Position numbers and translations under genes: made by a program | DNA from: CAYRNY01 sp964425755 | GTDB taxonomy: Bacteria > Chloroflexota > Anaerolineae > Aggregatilineales > Aggregatilineaceae | Length of the DNA stretch: 64,000 nt | Direction: 5' to 3' | NCBI GenBank assembly: GCA_964425755.1 | Contig: CAYRNY010000010.1 | Coordinates: 121,605 to 185,604 of the forward strand | Notes under the pieces: model-generated | Seen by the model: the letters and a program-made list of their open reading frames with translations, nothing else | What the model was told of the DNA's origin: nothing | The model's database searches: none | Shown here: piece by piece, positions 8,939-17,142 of the stretch | How positions within the stretch are numbered: the stretch's first letter is position 1 | Layout of the letters: the number at the start of each line of letters is the position of its first letter

Positions 8939-9256
8939 TTACTCGTTTTCCGGCGGCGTGGTGTTGACGATCGAGTTGTCCCCGCTGAAGGGGTTGGCGA
9001 CGTAGCGGTCGGCGTCCCAATCGTTGTGCCACTGGTTGCCGTCCACCAGGTAGCGGAACTGGTAGTCGCGATTGGGTTCGAGCTTCAGATCGACCTTGAA
9101 CTTGCCGTTCTTGTACTGCTTCATCGGCGTGGCCTGTTCGTCCCAGTCGTTGAAGTCACCCACCAGGTACGCGGTATCGGCTTCGGCGGCGATGGCGTCG
9201 GGCAGAATGAACTCGACCTTCACCTGGCCGCTCTTCAGGAAACGCTTTTTCAACAT
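8939..9256 (-). CDS. stand-alone CBM48/isoamylase-early-set glycan-binding protein
   Basis: A 105-residue single-domain protein. AYLVGDFNDWDEQATPMK, the Tyr-rich FRYLVDG and WHNDWDADRYVANPFSGDNS match the CBM48/AMPK-beta glycogen-binding fold (E-set), normally an N-terminal module of branching or debranching enzymes. Here the whole protein is that module, with no catalytic domain. Start ATG 9256 is chosen because AAGGAG precedes it and the longer frame crosses the promoter. It has its own promoter and lies upstream of the debranching enzyme on the same strand. It probably binds glycogen, perhaps as a targeting or regulatory subunit; that role is inferred. Confidence 0.88.
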   Translation of the reverse strand: MLKKRFLKSGQVKVEFILPDAIAAEADTAYLVGDFNDWDEQATPMKQYKNGKFKVDLKLEPNRDYQFRYLVDGNQWHNDWDADRYVANPFSGDNSIVNTTPPENE

Positions 9257-9324
9257 GGGCTGGTTCTCCTTATGCAAGCATGCAAGCGGGCTTGCTGGCT
9301 CGTATTCTACCATCTTTGGTGTGC

Positions 9325-9348
9325 CGTACCAGGGACGCACTTGGTACG
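9325..9348. promoter_or_regulatory. inverted repeat in the CBM48 5' leader
   Basis: CGTACCA and TGGTACG (7-bp arms, 10-base gap) lie just downstream of the predicted transcription start of the CBM48 gene. This is a typical position for a repressor site, or it may form an RNA hairpin in the leader. Confidence 0.4.
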
Positions 9349-9367
9349 AGTGCACAATGCCAAGGCG

Positions 9368-9395
9368 ATTCTAGAGGCGTTGTGCGCAAAGTCAA
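9368..9395 (-). promoter_or_regulatory. sigma70-type promoter of the CBM48 gene
   Basis: On the minus strand, TTGACT and TAGAAT are separated by 16 bases, about 105 bases before the CBM48 start. It is one of the best promoter matches in the window. Confidence 0.75.
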
Positions 9396-9438
9396 GGGGT
9401 TTTGCCGGAAATCTCATGTTCTGTGCGTTGCGCAGAGT

Positions 9439-9452
9439 GCAAACCGGTTTAG
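9439..9452. promoter_or_regulatory. AAACCGGTTT palindrome, candidate glucan-regulon operator (site A)
   Basis: GCAAACCGGTTTAG holds a perfect 10-bp palindrome with a central CpG, the form expected for LacI-family operators. A second half-like CCGTTTAG begins at 9461. It sits about 45 bases upstream of the CBM48 -35 box, in the gap shared with the divergent methyltransferase gene. Matching sites occur at 29930 and 40145. The rest of the 373-base gap holds only the promoter and repeat listed here. Confidence 0.55.
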
Positions 9453-9629
9453 TCATAACGCCGTTTAGTGATGACAGGGAACGTACCGCTGCCTTATGCC
9501 TGCAAGCGTGACCCCACGCGTGCATCACCATTGGGTATGGTTGCATCCTGCCGCGCGCCGGACTAGACTCCCTGGCAACGAACACGGCGCATACGCCCTC
9601 TGTGCGCGCATCTCACGGTAAGGACGGCC

Positions 9630-10472
9630 ATGCATCACAACCGGGTTAAGCTCGTTGAGTACATGTTCGACCAGGCTGCCGAACGCTACGCGATCGATAT
9701 CGCGCCGGTGTTCTGGCCGCTGGTCGCTGACTTCGTCGCTTACGCCGCCCCGCGCCGCGAGGACCGCGTGCTGGACCTCGGCGCGGGGATCGGGCTGCTC
9801 GCGCGCACGATCGCGCCTTACGTGCGTTACGTGGTCGGGCTGGATATCTCGCGCGAATCGCTGCGCGTGGGGCGTGAGACGCCCGCGCCGCTGAACGTGC
9901 ATTACGCCCAGGCCGACATTCACCGGCTGCCGGTGGCGTATGGCAGCGTGTCGCTGGTCGTGGCGCATTTCGGGCTGAACGCCACGTTTCCGGACGCGAG
10001 CCTGCGCGCGGTGCGCAAGCTTATCGCGCCGGGCGGGCGGCTGGTGATCCAGGAGTGGGGGCCGGCCTCCGACGCGGACCGGGTCATCGGCGAGACACTC
10101 CAGGAATATAGCGAGCCGGACCCCGGCGAGCATGTGCAGGCGCTGCGTGCCGGTGTGGACGCGTCCCCGGCGGACTGGGGCGATTACCTGCAGGACGTGG
10201 ACGATTACCGCGAGTGGCTGGCCGATCTTGGCCTGACCATCGAGGACGCGCGCGAGGAGCAACCGGTCGCGATCCGGTTGGCGGATGTCGAGGACTATTT
10301 GCGCTACAAGCTGGCGTGGACGTACCGCTGGGAGGAGGTGCGGGCGATGCAGGCCCAAACGCGCGTGGCGTTCTATGCGGCAGTGCGCGAGCGCCTGCAG
10401 GCGCTGGTTGAGCCGGACGGGTCGTTCATCTGGCGGCCCTGGGTGATCCGCGTCAGCGCGCGGGCGGGGTGA
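9630..10472 (+). CDS. class I SAM-dependent methyltransferase
   Basis: A 280-residue protein with the Rossmann-like methyltransferase fold. Motif I is VLDLGAGIG (about 47-55), followed by VVGLDIS (motif post I), YAQADIHRLP (motif II) and VRKLIAPGGRLVIQEW. The C-terminal 120 residues are helical and include a long Tyr/Trp-rich region (YLRYKLAWTYRWEE) that may form a substrate cap. It is alone on its strand, divergent from the CBM48 gene, and ends 40 bases before a convergent small membrane protein. The methyl acceptor is unknown; UbiE-like small-molecule methylation is possible but not shown. Confidence 0.8.
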   Translation: MHHNRVKLVEYMFDQAAERYAIDIAPVFWPLVADFVAYAAPRREDRVLDLGAGIGLLARTIAPYVRYVVGLDISRESLRVGRETPAPLNVHYAQADIHRLPVAYGSVSLVVAHFGLNATFPDASLRAVRKLIAPGGRLVIQEWGPASDADRVIGETLQEYSEPDPGEHVQALRAGVDASPADWGDYLQDVDDYREWLADLGLTIEDAREEQPVAIRLADVEDYLRYKLAWTYRWEEVRAMQAQTRVAFYAAVRERLQALVEPDGSFIWRPWVIRVSARAG

Positions 10473-10511
10473 CAGGCGCGGCGTGCCACAACGACCGGCC
10501 AGTGGCCTGCA

Positions 10512-10724
10512 TCATGACGAATACACCGCCATGATGCCCGCAAGCACACCGGTCATGATCGTGACGACGGCCAGCGTGCCGAAGACCGCGATTAATAGCT
10601 CGCTGGGATAATACAGCACGTAGACGCCCAGCACGGTGAAGACCGCCATCAGCAACAGCGCGATACGCTGCAGCCAGCGCTCGCGGCGCGAGATCGGGGC
10701 CGGTTGGTTGTCGGTGTTGGACAT
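10512..10724 (-). CDS. small two-helix membrane protein
   Basis: A 70-residue protein with a polar basic N-terminus (RRERWLQR) and two hydrophobic helices, about 21-40 (IALLLMAVFTVLGVYVLYYP) and 42-67. No motif identifies a family. I chose the ATG at 10724; the longer frame adds 72 Arg/Pro-rich residues from the terminator region. It lies downstream of the YbdK-like gene but is separated from it by a hairpin terminator, so it probably has its own promoter. Confidence 0.55.
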   Translation of the reverse strand: MSNTDNQPAPISRRERWLQRIALLLMAVFTVLGVYVLYYPSELLIAVFGTLAVVTIMTGVLAGIMAVYSS

Positions 10725-10758
10725 AGCGTAATCGGGTTGTGTGTGCGGTAGAACCAAA

Positions 10759-10786
10759 CGGGCAAGGCGAGCCACCGCCCTGCCCG
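10759..10786 (-). terminator. terminator of the YbdK-like ligase gene
   Basis: On the minus strand an 11-bp stem with one mismatch (CGGGCAGGGCG with CGCCTTGCCCG) is followed by TTTGGTT, 58 bases after the ligase stop codon. Confidence 0.55.
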
Positions 10787-10843
10787 CCGCGTAGTATACC
10801 GCATGTGGCGCGGGGCGGGCAATGCCTGAACGCTCCGAAGCGG

Positions 10844-12121
10844 TTATTCCGCATCCCGCTTGTTTTGACCGTCGTCGCCGTTGGCAGGGGCGGGCGTCGC
10901 TGCCGGGGGACGCGATGCGCGGTGGCGCTCGCGCTTCCACCCGTCGGCGGTTTCGTCGACCAGGTGATCGACCACCGCAAACAACGCCTCGCGCCGGTCC
11001 GCGCCTTCGACCAGCGCGTTCCGGTAGACCTTGAGCTGGCGGTCCGCGCTCGTGCCGTTGTCGAGGATCGTGTGGATGTACTCGACTTCCTCGCGCGAGC
11101 CGAGGTCGTCGACCACGTCATCGACCATGTCGAGCAGTTCCTGGGCCAGGAAGCGCATCGGCACTTCCGCTTCGATGCCAAAGTCGATCAGCTTGCCGTC
11201 GATCCCGTAGCGCACGGCGCGCCACTTGTTCTCGTCGATGTAGATGCCGCGGTAAATGCGCCAGGATTGGTTTTCGTTGCGCAGGTTGACAAGTTTGGCG
11301 GCGATGGCCTGGATCAGCGCGGCGATGGCGATGGCCTCGTCGATGTGCGTGCACATGTCGCAGATGCGAATTTCCAGCGTGCCCAGGTCCGGGTGCGGGC
11401 GCGCGTCCCACCAGATCTTGGTCGGGTCGCCGTACCCGCGCCGTTCGCTGGTCTCTTTGCGCGTGTCGTCACGCCGCCCGATCGAGCCAACTTTGCCCAT
11501 CAGTTCGACGTATTTTTCGTATTCCGCCCAGCTTGCGAAGTGCGGCGGGATGCCGGAGCGCGGCATGTTCTCAAACACCAGGCTGCGGTAGCTCTTGAGG
11601 CCGGTATCGCGCCCATGCCAGAAGGGGGACGAGGTCGTCAGCGCCAGGATGTGCGGCAGGAAGTAGCGCATCTGGTTCATGATGTCGATGATCAGTTCGA
11701 ACGCGTCACGGGTTTTGCCGAAGCCCAGGTGCACGTGCATCCCGAAGATCAGCAGGCGGCGCACCGCGTCGCGCATCTCCGCCTCGAGGTCGTCATAGCG
11801 CGCGCCCTCGTTCATGCGCTGTTCTTGCCAGCGCGAAAACGGGTGAGTCGAGGCGGCGGCGATGCTGCGCCCGTTGTGTTCCGCGACTTCGCTCACCGTG
11901 CGGCGCAGGCGGATCAGCTCCTGCCGCGCTTCCTTGACGTTGCGGCAGATGTAGCTGCCCACTTCGATCTGGGACTGCATGAACTCCGGCTTGAGTTGAT
12001 CACCGAGGGTCACGCGCCCTTCGCCCATCATCTCCTGCACGTAGGACGTGAGCTCGCGCGTTTCCGGGTCGATGATCTGGTACTCCTCTTCGATGCCAAT
12101 GGTCAGGGGTGCGGTTGGCAT
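10844..12121 (-). CDS. carboxylate-amine ligase, YbdK/GCS2 family
   Basis: A 425-residue member of the glutamate-cysteine ligase 2 family, ATP-dependent enzymes joining a carboxylate to an amine, as in the weak gamma-glutamylcysteine synthetase YbdK. Family signatures are IGIEEEYQIID at the start, SQIEVGSYIC, GMHVHLGF, and the C-terminal HPDLGTLEIRICDMCT. E. coli YbdK is about 370 residues; the extra length is mostly a C-terminal Pro/Ala-rich tail (about 395-425). Start ATG 12121 places the protein right at the family's MPTAPLTIGIEEE opening, with GGAG upstream. An operator-like palindrome lies 21 bases upstream. The true substrate is unknown. Confidence 0.88.
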   Translation of the reverse strand: MPTAPLTIGIEEEYQIIDPETRELTSYVQEMMGEGRVTLGDQLKPEFMQSQIEVGSYICRNVKEARQELIRLRRTVSEVAEHNGRSIAAASTHPFSRWQEQRMNEGARYDDLEAEMRDAVRRLLIFGMHVHLGFGKTRDAFELIIDIMNQMRYFLPHILALTTSSPFWHGRDTGLKSYRSLVFENMPRSGIPPHFASWAEYEKYVELMGKVGSIGRRDDTRKETSERRGYGDPTKIWWDARPHPDLGTLEIRICDMCTHIDEAIAIAALIQAIAAKLVNLRNENQSWRIYRGIYIDENKWRAVRYGIDGKLIDFGIEAEVPMRFLAQELLDMVDDVVDDLGSREEVEYIHTILDNGTSADRQLKVYRNALVEGADRREALFAVVDHLVDETADGWKRERHRASRPPAATPAPANGDDGQNKRDAE

Positions 12122-12141
12122 GGGTGTGCTCTCCAGGCGCT

Positions 12142-12170
12142 GTTGTACACGATATCGTGTTGTGTACAAC
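12142..12170. promoter_or_regulatory. nested palindromes upstream of the YbdK-like gene
   Basis: GTTGTACAC and GTGTACAAC form perfect 9-bp arms (12142-12150, 12162-12170), and a second perfect 14-bp palindrome ACACGATATCGTGT (12147-12160) overlaps the left arm. They lie 21-49 bases upstream of the ligase start, next to a minus-strand TATAGT. The layout fits a repressor operator overlapping the transcription start. Confidence 0.6.
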
Positions 12171-12377
12171 TATACTCCGGTTTTGCGGTGGATAAAGGAC
12201 CTGATTCGTGCACTTTGCCAGAATCCCGCTGCTGCTTGATTCGTGTTATGCTTAAAAATGTGTACGGATGTGCACCGTTCGCACAAAAGATGTGTCTGGA
12301 TGAACGACTCGTTCTTATGCTTACAGCGAGTCGTCGGTTTTGCGTTGTCAGTAGCCGCTGTGAAGGGCATAGATTGA

Positions 12378-13103
12378 ATGGAAAAGCAGTTTGATTCCGC
12401 CGGGGCCGCGCGCGGCGGTCCGGCCCGGCTGATAAAAATCGACACCGAACACTTTTTGATCCGCTTGCTGCTGCCCCTGCTGACCGTCGGGCTGGTGCTG
12501 CTGGTCCATTTTGGGGGGCAGTGGTTTGTGAAGTCGCGAATAGAGGGCGTGAACTGGCTGTGCCTGGTGCTGCCCGCCGACGCCGTGGCCCTGTTTGGCG
12601 GCAGCATGTTGCTTGAGCGCGGGCTGAAGATGCTGCTGCCCAGCCGGCGCTCCGCCGTCTTGACCGGCGAGGAACTGGTCGTCACCGACGCGCGCAAGAA
12701 TCCGCCGGACGTGACGCGCATCGACTGGGACGGCACGGTGAACGTCAAGGCGTGGCATTTCAAAGTGCAACGGCGAGGCAGCCGCGTGCCGCGCGGCTGG
12801 TACTGCATGGCGCTGTACATTCTCCAGGACGAGCAGGACGCGATCTTTTACACGTTCATGCCGCAGGCCCAGGCCGAAGACCTGGCGGGATACAACAATT
12901 TCGTGCGGCTGCGCCCGCGCAAGGAGACGCGATCCAACACCGACCTGAACGCGGTGGCGGAACAGCGGCGTTTGCTCAAGCTGGAGGACCGCCGCTGGGA
13001 GAACGGCGCGGAGGTCAGCCAGGAGGATTTTCACGCGCTCAACGCGGCGCTTGTGCGGCACGTGCCGGGGTGGGCCAGCGGCACGCACCACGCGCAGATG
13101 TGA
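12378..13103 (+). CDS. membrane protein of unknown function, two N-terminal helices
   Basis: A 241-residue protein. Two hydrophobic helices (about 27-47 and 60-80) are followed by a cytoplasmic domain of about 160 residues with alternating strands (AVLTGEELVVTD, TVNVKAWHFKVQ, AIFYTFMPQAQAEDLAGYNNF) that resembles membrane-linked PH-like domains of bacteria. The C-terminus is charged and helical. The gene is divergent from the ligase across a 256-base gap and precedes the secreted gene at 13193 by 89 bases. No family is recognised with confidence. Confidence 0.6.
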   Translation: MEKQFDSAGAARGGPARLIKIDTEHFLIRLLLPLLTVGLVLLVHFGGQWFVKSRIEGVNWLCLVLPADAVALFGGSMLLERGLKMLLPSRRSAVLTGEELVVTDARKNPPDVTRIDWDGTVNVKAWHFKVQRRGSRVPRGWYCMALYILQDEQDAIFYTFMPQAQAEDLAGYNNFVRLRPRKETRSNTDLNAVAEQRRLLKLEDRRWENGAEVSQEDFHALNAALVRHVPGWASGTHHAQM

Positions 13104-13192
13104 CCGGCAGGTCTTGCCGTGTCACCAGAGCGCGATTGGCGTACAATGGGCAACAGGACATCGCACCACGTTTTATTCAGGAGGCCTCATCG

Positions 13193-14950
13193 ATGAACAT
13201 CAGGCAGAACGCGCGAATCGCGCTGGTATCGCTCTTCATGGTGATCGCGCTGGCCGGTGGACATGGCGTCATTCCGGCGGCGCAGGCAGCACCCCCCGTG
13301 CAAGGCGGCACATTGTCCGTGACCGATCCCCGCCCCGCGACGGGCACGCTGGATGCCGCGATCCCCGAAGTCACGTACCGTTTTGAGTGCGCGAGCGGCG
13401 GCGTCGCGTCCGTGCGCGTGGAGGCCACGTCCGGCGACCTGGCGATTGACATCACGGTGCAGGGGGCCGACGGGCGCACGATCGCGCAGGGCGACAATGT
13501 GAGCAGCGCGCCGAACGTGTCGCTGGTGGAAGCGTTCGAAGTACCCGCCGACGGGACGTGTGGCGTCACGCTGGCGCGTGCTGGGAACACGTCCGGCGCT
13601 TACGAGGTATGGTTGCTGCCCGGTTACGCGGAGCTGGTCACGTTGGACAGCTTCGACGATCCCGACTCGCCGCTGCAGCTCACCTGGGAACCGTATGCAT
13701 CCGACTCGATGACGGTGGCTACCATCGCGCAGCAGTTGCAGATCCAGGTCTTCGCGGACAACCTGCTCGGTTATGCTATGCCGGACGAGCCGTTCGATGC
13801 AGTGGATTATTATGTGCAGGCGGATTTCGCGATCCAGGGGCAGCCCAGCTACGCCGAATACGGCTTTGTGCTGCGCGCGGATGGCGAGGTGGATCATTTC
13901 TATGCGCTGACCTTCAGCAGCGACGGTGACTGGTCGCTGTACTGGTTTGATGGCGAATGGCTGCCGGTCCAGGAATGGACGCAGCACCCGGCGATCGATG
14001 GCAGCGACATGAATCCGACCGCCGGGGTATGGGTGCAGGGCGACACCTTCCGCGCGTACTTCAACGGCGCGCTGGTCGGCGAAGTGACCGACTCCGCGCA
14101 GCACGCGCAGGAGGGCATGTTCGGCCTGGTCGCGGCGACCGGCGTGGACCAGTTCGACCCGCTGGCGGTGTACGTGGATGACCTGGTGATCACGGTCCCG
14201 GCGCAGGTGAGGGCGGCAGGGCTGCCCTTTGGCACGCTGGATGACGCGCCCCAACCAAGCGTCACACCTGCCGGGCTGTTCGGCCTGTTGAGCGCAACCA
14301 AGACCCCCAGTGATGCTCAGCCGGCCCCTACGCCGGGATCGTCGCCCGCGACGCCCGCCGCACCTGCCGGCGATCTGTCCCTGGCATCCTGGGACAGTGG
14401 CAGCCCGCAGGAGATCGTGGCGGAACTGCGAGATGTTGGCCTGGTCCCGGCGGGTGGGGCGATCGCGCTAAACGTGCCGAGCAGCTATGGCGACACGTCC
14501 GCAGCGGGGTTCAGTTTCTACCCGCTGGGGCAGGACCGCACGTTCGAGGATTTTGTGCTGGCGTTCGACGTGCGGCTGGTTGACACGGGACCGGCGTCCG
14601 GCTGCGGGATGTACTTCCGCGACAACGCGACGACCAGCGCTGACGCCCTGGTGTTTGAAGACGGATCGTTCCTGCTCGGTGAGTGGGACGCCGCCGGCAG
14701 CCTGCTCGATAGCAGCGTGATCGACTACAGCGACGCGGTGCGGGGCGGCCAGGGCGCGACCAACAAGGTGGTCATCGTGGCGAACGGCCCGGATGTGACG
14801 ATGTTCGTCAACGGGCAGTTGGTCGCCGTGGCGAGCTTCACGCCTGCCGGCGGCCAGCTTGCGCTCGAAATGTACGTCGAGCAGGACGAGTTCGGCAGCA
14901 CGGTGCAGACCTACTGCCAGCTCAACAACATCTGGCTGTGGGAATTCTGA
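13193..14950 (+). CDS. secreted protein with PPC-like and two LamG/concanavalin-like domains
   Basis: A 585-residue exported protein. A signal peptide (about 1-32, ending AAQA) leads to a PPC-like beta domain (about 38-145), a LamG/concanavalin-like domain (about 155-340, with YAEYGFVLRADG and FRAYFNGALVGEVTD), a Pro/Thr/Ser-rich linker (about 365-395) and a second such domain (about 400-585, with SGCGMYFRDN and VTMFVNGQLVAVASF). AGGAGG precedes the ATG at 13193; the longer frame that starts at 12752 overlaps the previous gene and is not used. It probably binds glycans or cell-surface polymer. A paralogue with the same layout follows directly. Confidence 0.75.
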   Translation: MNIRQNARIALVSLFMVIALAGGHGVIPAAQAAPPVQGGTLSVTDPRPATGTLDAAIPEVTYRFECASGGVASVRVEATSGDLAIDITVQGADGRTIAQGDNVSSAPNVSLVEAFEVPADGTCGVTLARAGNTSGAYEVWLLPGYAELVTLDSFDDPDSPLQLTWEPYASDSMTVATIAQQLQIQVFADNLLGYAMPDEPFDAVDYYVQADFAIQGQPSYAEYGFVLRADGEVDHFYALTFSSDGDWSLYWFDGEWLPVQEWTQHPAIDGSDMNPTAGVWVQGDTFRAYFNGALVGEVTDSAQHAQEGMFGLVAATGVDQFDPLAVYVDDLVITVPAQVRAAGLPFGTLDDAPQPSVTPAGLFGLLSATKTPSDAQPAPTPGSSPATPAAPAGDLSLASWDSGSPQEIVAELRDVGLVPAGGAIALNVPSSYGDTSAAGFSFYPLGQDRTFEDFVLAFDVRLVDTGPASGCGMYFRDNATTSADALVFEDGSFLLGEWDAAGSLLDSSVIDYSDAVRGGQGATNKVVIVANGPDVTMFVNGQLVAVASFTPAGGQLALEMYVEQDEFGSTVQTYCQLNNIWLWEF

Positions 14951-15111
14951 CCCGCGCCTGTCCTGGCATGTGGTCGCGTGGCGGGGCACATCCGCTGGTG
15001 GGGGGTTGCCCCGCTTTTGATGGTTGGCATTGGTTGGTGCATGACCGGCTCCGCGCCGCCACACGCACGCTATCTCACTCAAGACGATATCAGGTTTTTT
15101 GCCGAGGGTTT

Positions 15112-16782
15112 ATGTGCAGGTTGACAGGACGTTACATATCTGCGGTATTGGCGCTGCTGGTCGCGTTCGCGTTGGTGTTCTCCACGCCGGAGGGCCGCGC
15201 GACCGGACCGGCGCGCGCGCAAGATGACGCGCCGGAAGCGCTGGCGTTCTTCGTGCCCGTGCAGGGCGAGCTGGACGACAGCACGCCGCAGGAGGACTAT
15301 ACGTTTGACGGCTATGCCGGACAGGTGATCTCGGTCATCGCGGTGACGCTGGCAGGCGATCTCGACCCGGTGGTGCGGATCATCAACCCGGGCGGCAGGA
15401 TGGTCGGGGAAAACGACGACATCGACTCGCTGGTGCGCGATGCCGGGCTGGAAGCGTTCGCGCTGCCGGACAGCGGGACGTATACCATCCGCGTGATGCG
15501 CTACCAGGGCGCGACCGGCACGACATCCGGCACCTACGAACTGCGGCTGACACCCGGCTTCGGACGAGTTGAATGGCGCGAAGGGTTTGATGCAGGCGCG
15601 CTGTCCTGGGTCTCGCCGCAAGGCGACGCGTTGCCACTTTCGAGCGGGGGGCTGCGGCTGCGCGTCAACGAGCCGGGGGGCACACTGCGTGCGTTCCCGC
15701 CGGATGCCCCGCGTTACGATGACCTCTACGTGCAGGCGGACGCGCGGTTGTTCGGCATCGTGCCATATGCGGAGTTCGGGCTCGTGCTGCGCGCGCAGGG
15801 TGAAGCCTTCGCGCGGGGGTACGTGTTCAGGCTCAACACGGAGGGGCAGTGGTCGGTCGCCCTGCAGGACGAGACCGGCGAGTTTGTGCTGCGCTCGTGG
15901 GAAGATAACCCCGCGCTGGAGGGCGACGAGTGGCGCATCGGCGTGCTGGCGCGTGGCAGTCGCTTTGACGTGTTCGCCAACGAGACGTGGCTCGGCACGG
16001 TGACCGGCGATCGCCTGTCCGGGGCGGGCACGGTCGGCCTGTACGCGGCGTCGGCGCGCGACCAGGACGAGAACGTGACCGTGATCTTCGACGATGTGAT
16101 CGTGACGACACGGCTCGGTACGACCTACGCGGGGCTGCCGCTCGCGCTCAACGCGTGGGACGCGCCCGACCCTGCCGAGATCATCGCGGAGCTGCAGGAG
16201 TCCGGGCATCTCACAAACCCGGCAGACACACACGACCTGTTCCTGACCGACAAAACCGTCGAGGCGGCTGATCCTGACGCGCTGTTCGAACTGATCGGCA
16301 GCGGGCAGGCGATCTACGATAATTTTGTGCTCGGCGCGCGCGTGCGGATCACCACTGAAGGGAACAGCATCGGCTGCGGGCTGGTCTATCGCTGGCAGGA
16401 TGATCGCAACCTCGACCTGGCATATGTCGATGCGCGGGGCGGCTTTGGCATCGTGCAGGCGCGGGAGGGCACGCTGACGGCCAACGTCTACGATATCGAC
16501 CCGATGGTGGACGCGGAAACAAACAAGCTGTTGGTGCTGGCACGCGGCGGGACGATCGTGCTGTACATCAACGGGGCGCTGGTGGCGCAGGAACGCGTTG
16601 GACCCGGGTCCGGGCGTGTCGGCGTGGCGCTGCTGAACTATGAGGACGTGCCGACCACCTGCTTGTGGACCGATATCTGGGTCTGGCCGTTGCTGGCGTC
16701 ACCGGCGGATGATACACCGGTGCAGGAAGACGCGGCGGCACAGGACGTCGCGGATGAACCGGGCGGGACGGATGCGCAATAA
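15112..16782 (+). CDS. secreted PPC + LamG-like protein, paralogue of the preceding gene
   Basis: A 556-residue exported protein. The signal peptide (about 1-36) is followed by a clear PPC domain (about 42-145: YTFDGYAGQVISV, LDPVVRIINPGG, SGTYTIRVMRYQG), a first LamG-like domain (about 150-340, YAEFGLVLRAQGE and RFDVFANETWLGTV), a second one (about 355-535, SIGCGLVYRWQDD and GTIVLYINGALVAQE) and an acidic tail. Start ATG 15112 has GAGGG upstream and sits at the signal peptide; the longer frame from 14938 overlaps the previous gene. It matches its neighbour domain by domain but lacks the Pro/Thr linker, which indicates an old tandem duplication. Confidence 0.8.
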   Translation: MCRLTGRYISAVLALLVAFALVFSTPEGRATGPARAQDDAPEALAFFVPVQGELDDSTPQEDYTFDGYAGQVISVIAVTLAGDLDPVVRIINPGGRMVGENDDIDSLVRDAGLEAFALPDSGTYTIRVMRYQGATGTTSGTYELRLTPGFGRVEWREGFDAGALSWVSPQGDALPLSSGGLRLRVNEPGGTLRAFPPDAPRYDDLYVQADARLFGIVPYAEFGLVLRAQGEAFARGYVFRLNTEGQWSVALQDETGEFVLRSWEDNPALEGDEWRIGVLARGSRFDVFANETWLGTVTGDRLSGAGTVGLYAASARDQDENVTVIFDDVIVTTRLGTTYAGLPLALNAWDAPDPAEIIAELQESGHLTNPADTHDLFLTDKTVEAADPDALFELIGSGQAIYDNFVLGARVRITTEGNSIGCGLVYRWQDDRNLDLAYVDARGGFGIVQAREGTLTANVYDIDPMVDAETNKLLVLARGGTIVLYINGALVAQERVGPGSGRVGVALLNYEDVPTTCLWTDIWVWPLLASPADDTPVQEDAAAQDVADEPGGTDAQ

Positions 16783-16860
16783 GCGCGGCGCGTTGAACCC
16801 TTCGGGGGCGTGGTTGGACATAACTGCAAGCGGGTGTAGACTGATGTGGGAAGGTGGACC

Positions 16861-17142
16861 ATGCACGATCCGACAAGCCCGTTAGGCTGGCACGTCTGGC
16901 GGCGTGGGGCGTGGCTGGGCTTGCAATGGCTGGCGGTGTTCGTGGGGATGACGCTGGCGCTGTATGTGCTGCTGGGCGTGCTGGGGTGGGACGGTGTCGC
17001 GCAGGCGTTGTGCGCCATGTTCGCCGGGCCGGTCGTGGGCGCGCTGCTGATCGCGGCGTGGTGGCTGGCACGGCGTCCGGTGCTGGTGCCTGAGGACCCG
17101 GCGGGGGGCGAGGATGGGAGTATGACGGCGAGCCATGACTGA
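16861..17142 (+). CDS. small two-helix membrane protein
   Basis: A 93-residue protein with two hydrophobic segments (about 19-44 and 50-74) and a polar acidic C-terminus. The ATG at 16861 is preferred over an in-frame GTG at 16846 because GGAAGGTGG lies directly before it. Its end overlaps the next gene, a methyltransferase, by 8 bases, so the two are translationally linked. No family motif is visible. Confidence 0.6.
   Translation: MHDPTSPLGWHVWRRGAWLGLQWLAVFVGMTLALYVLLGVLGWDGVAQALCAMFAGPVVGALLIAAWWLARRPVLVPEDPAGGEDGSMTASHD

Noticed and set aside
10739..12394. 551-residue plus-strand frame opposite the YbdK-like gene
   Set aside because: It is a shadow of the ligase gene and crosses its terminator and operator.
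12752..13192. N-terminal extension of the secreted protein at 13193
   Set aside because: It overlaps the previous gene in another frame; AGGAGG and a signal peptide mark 13193 as the start.
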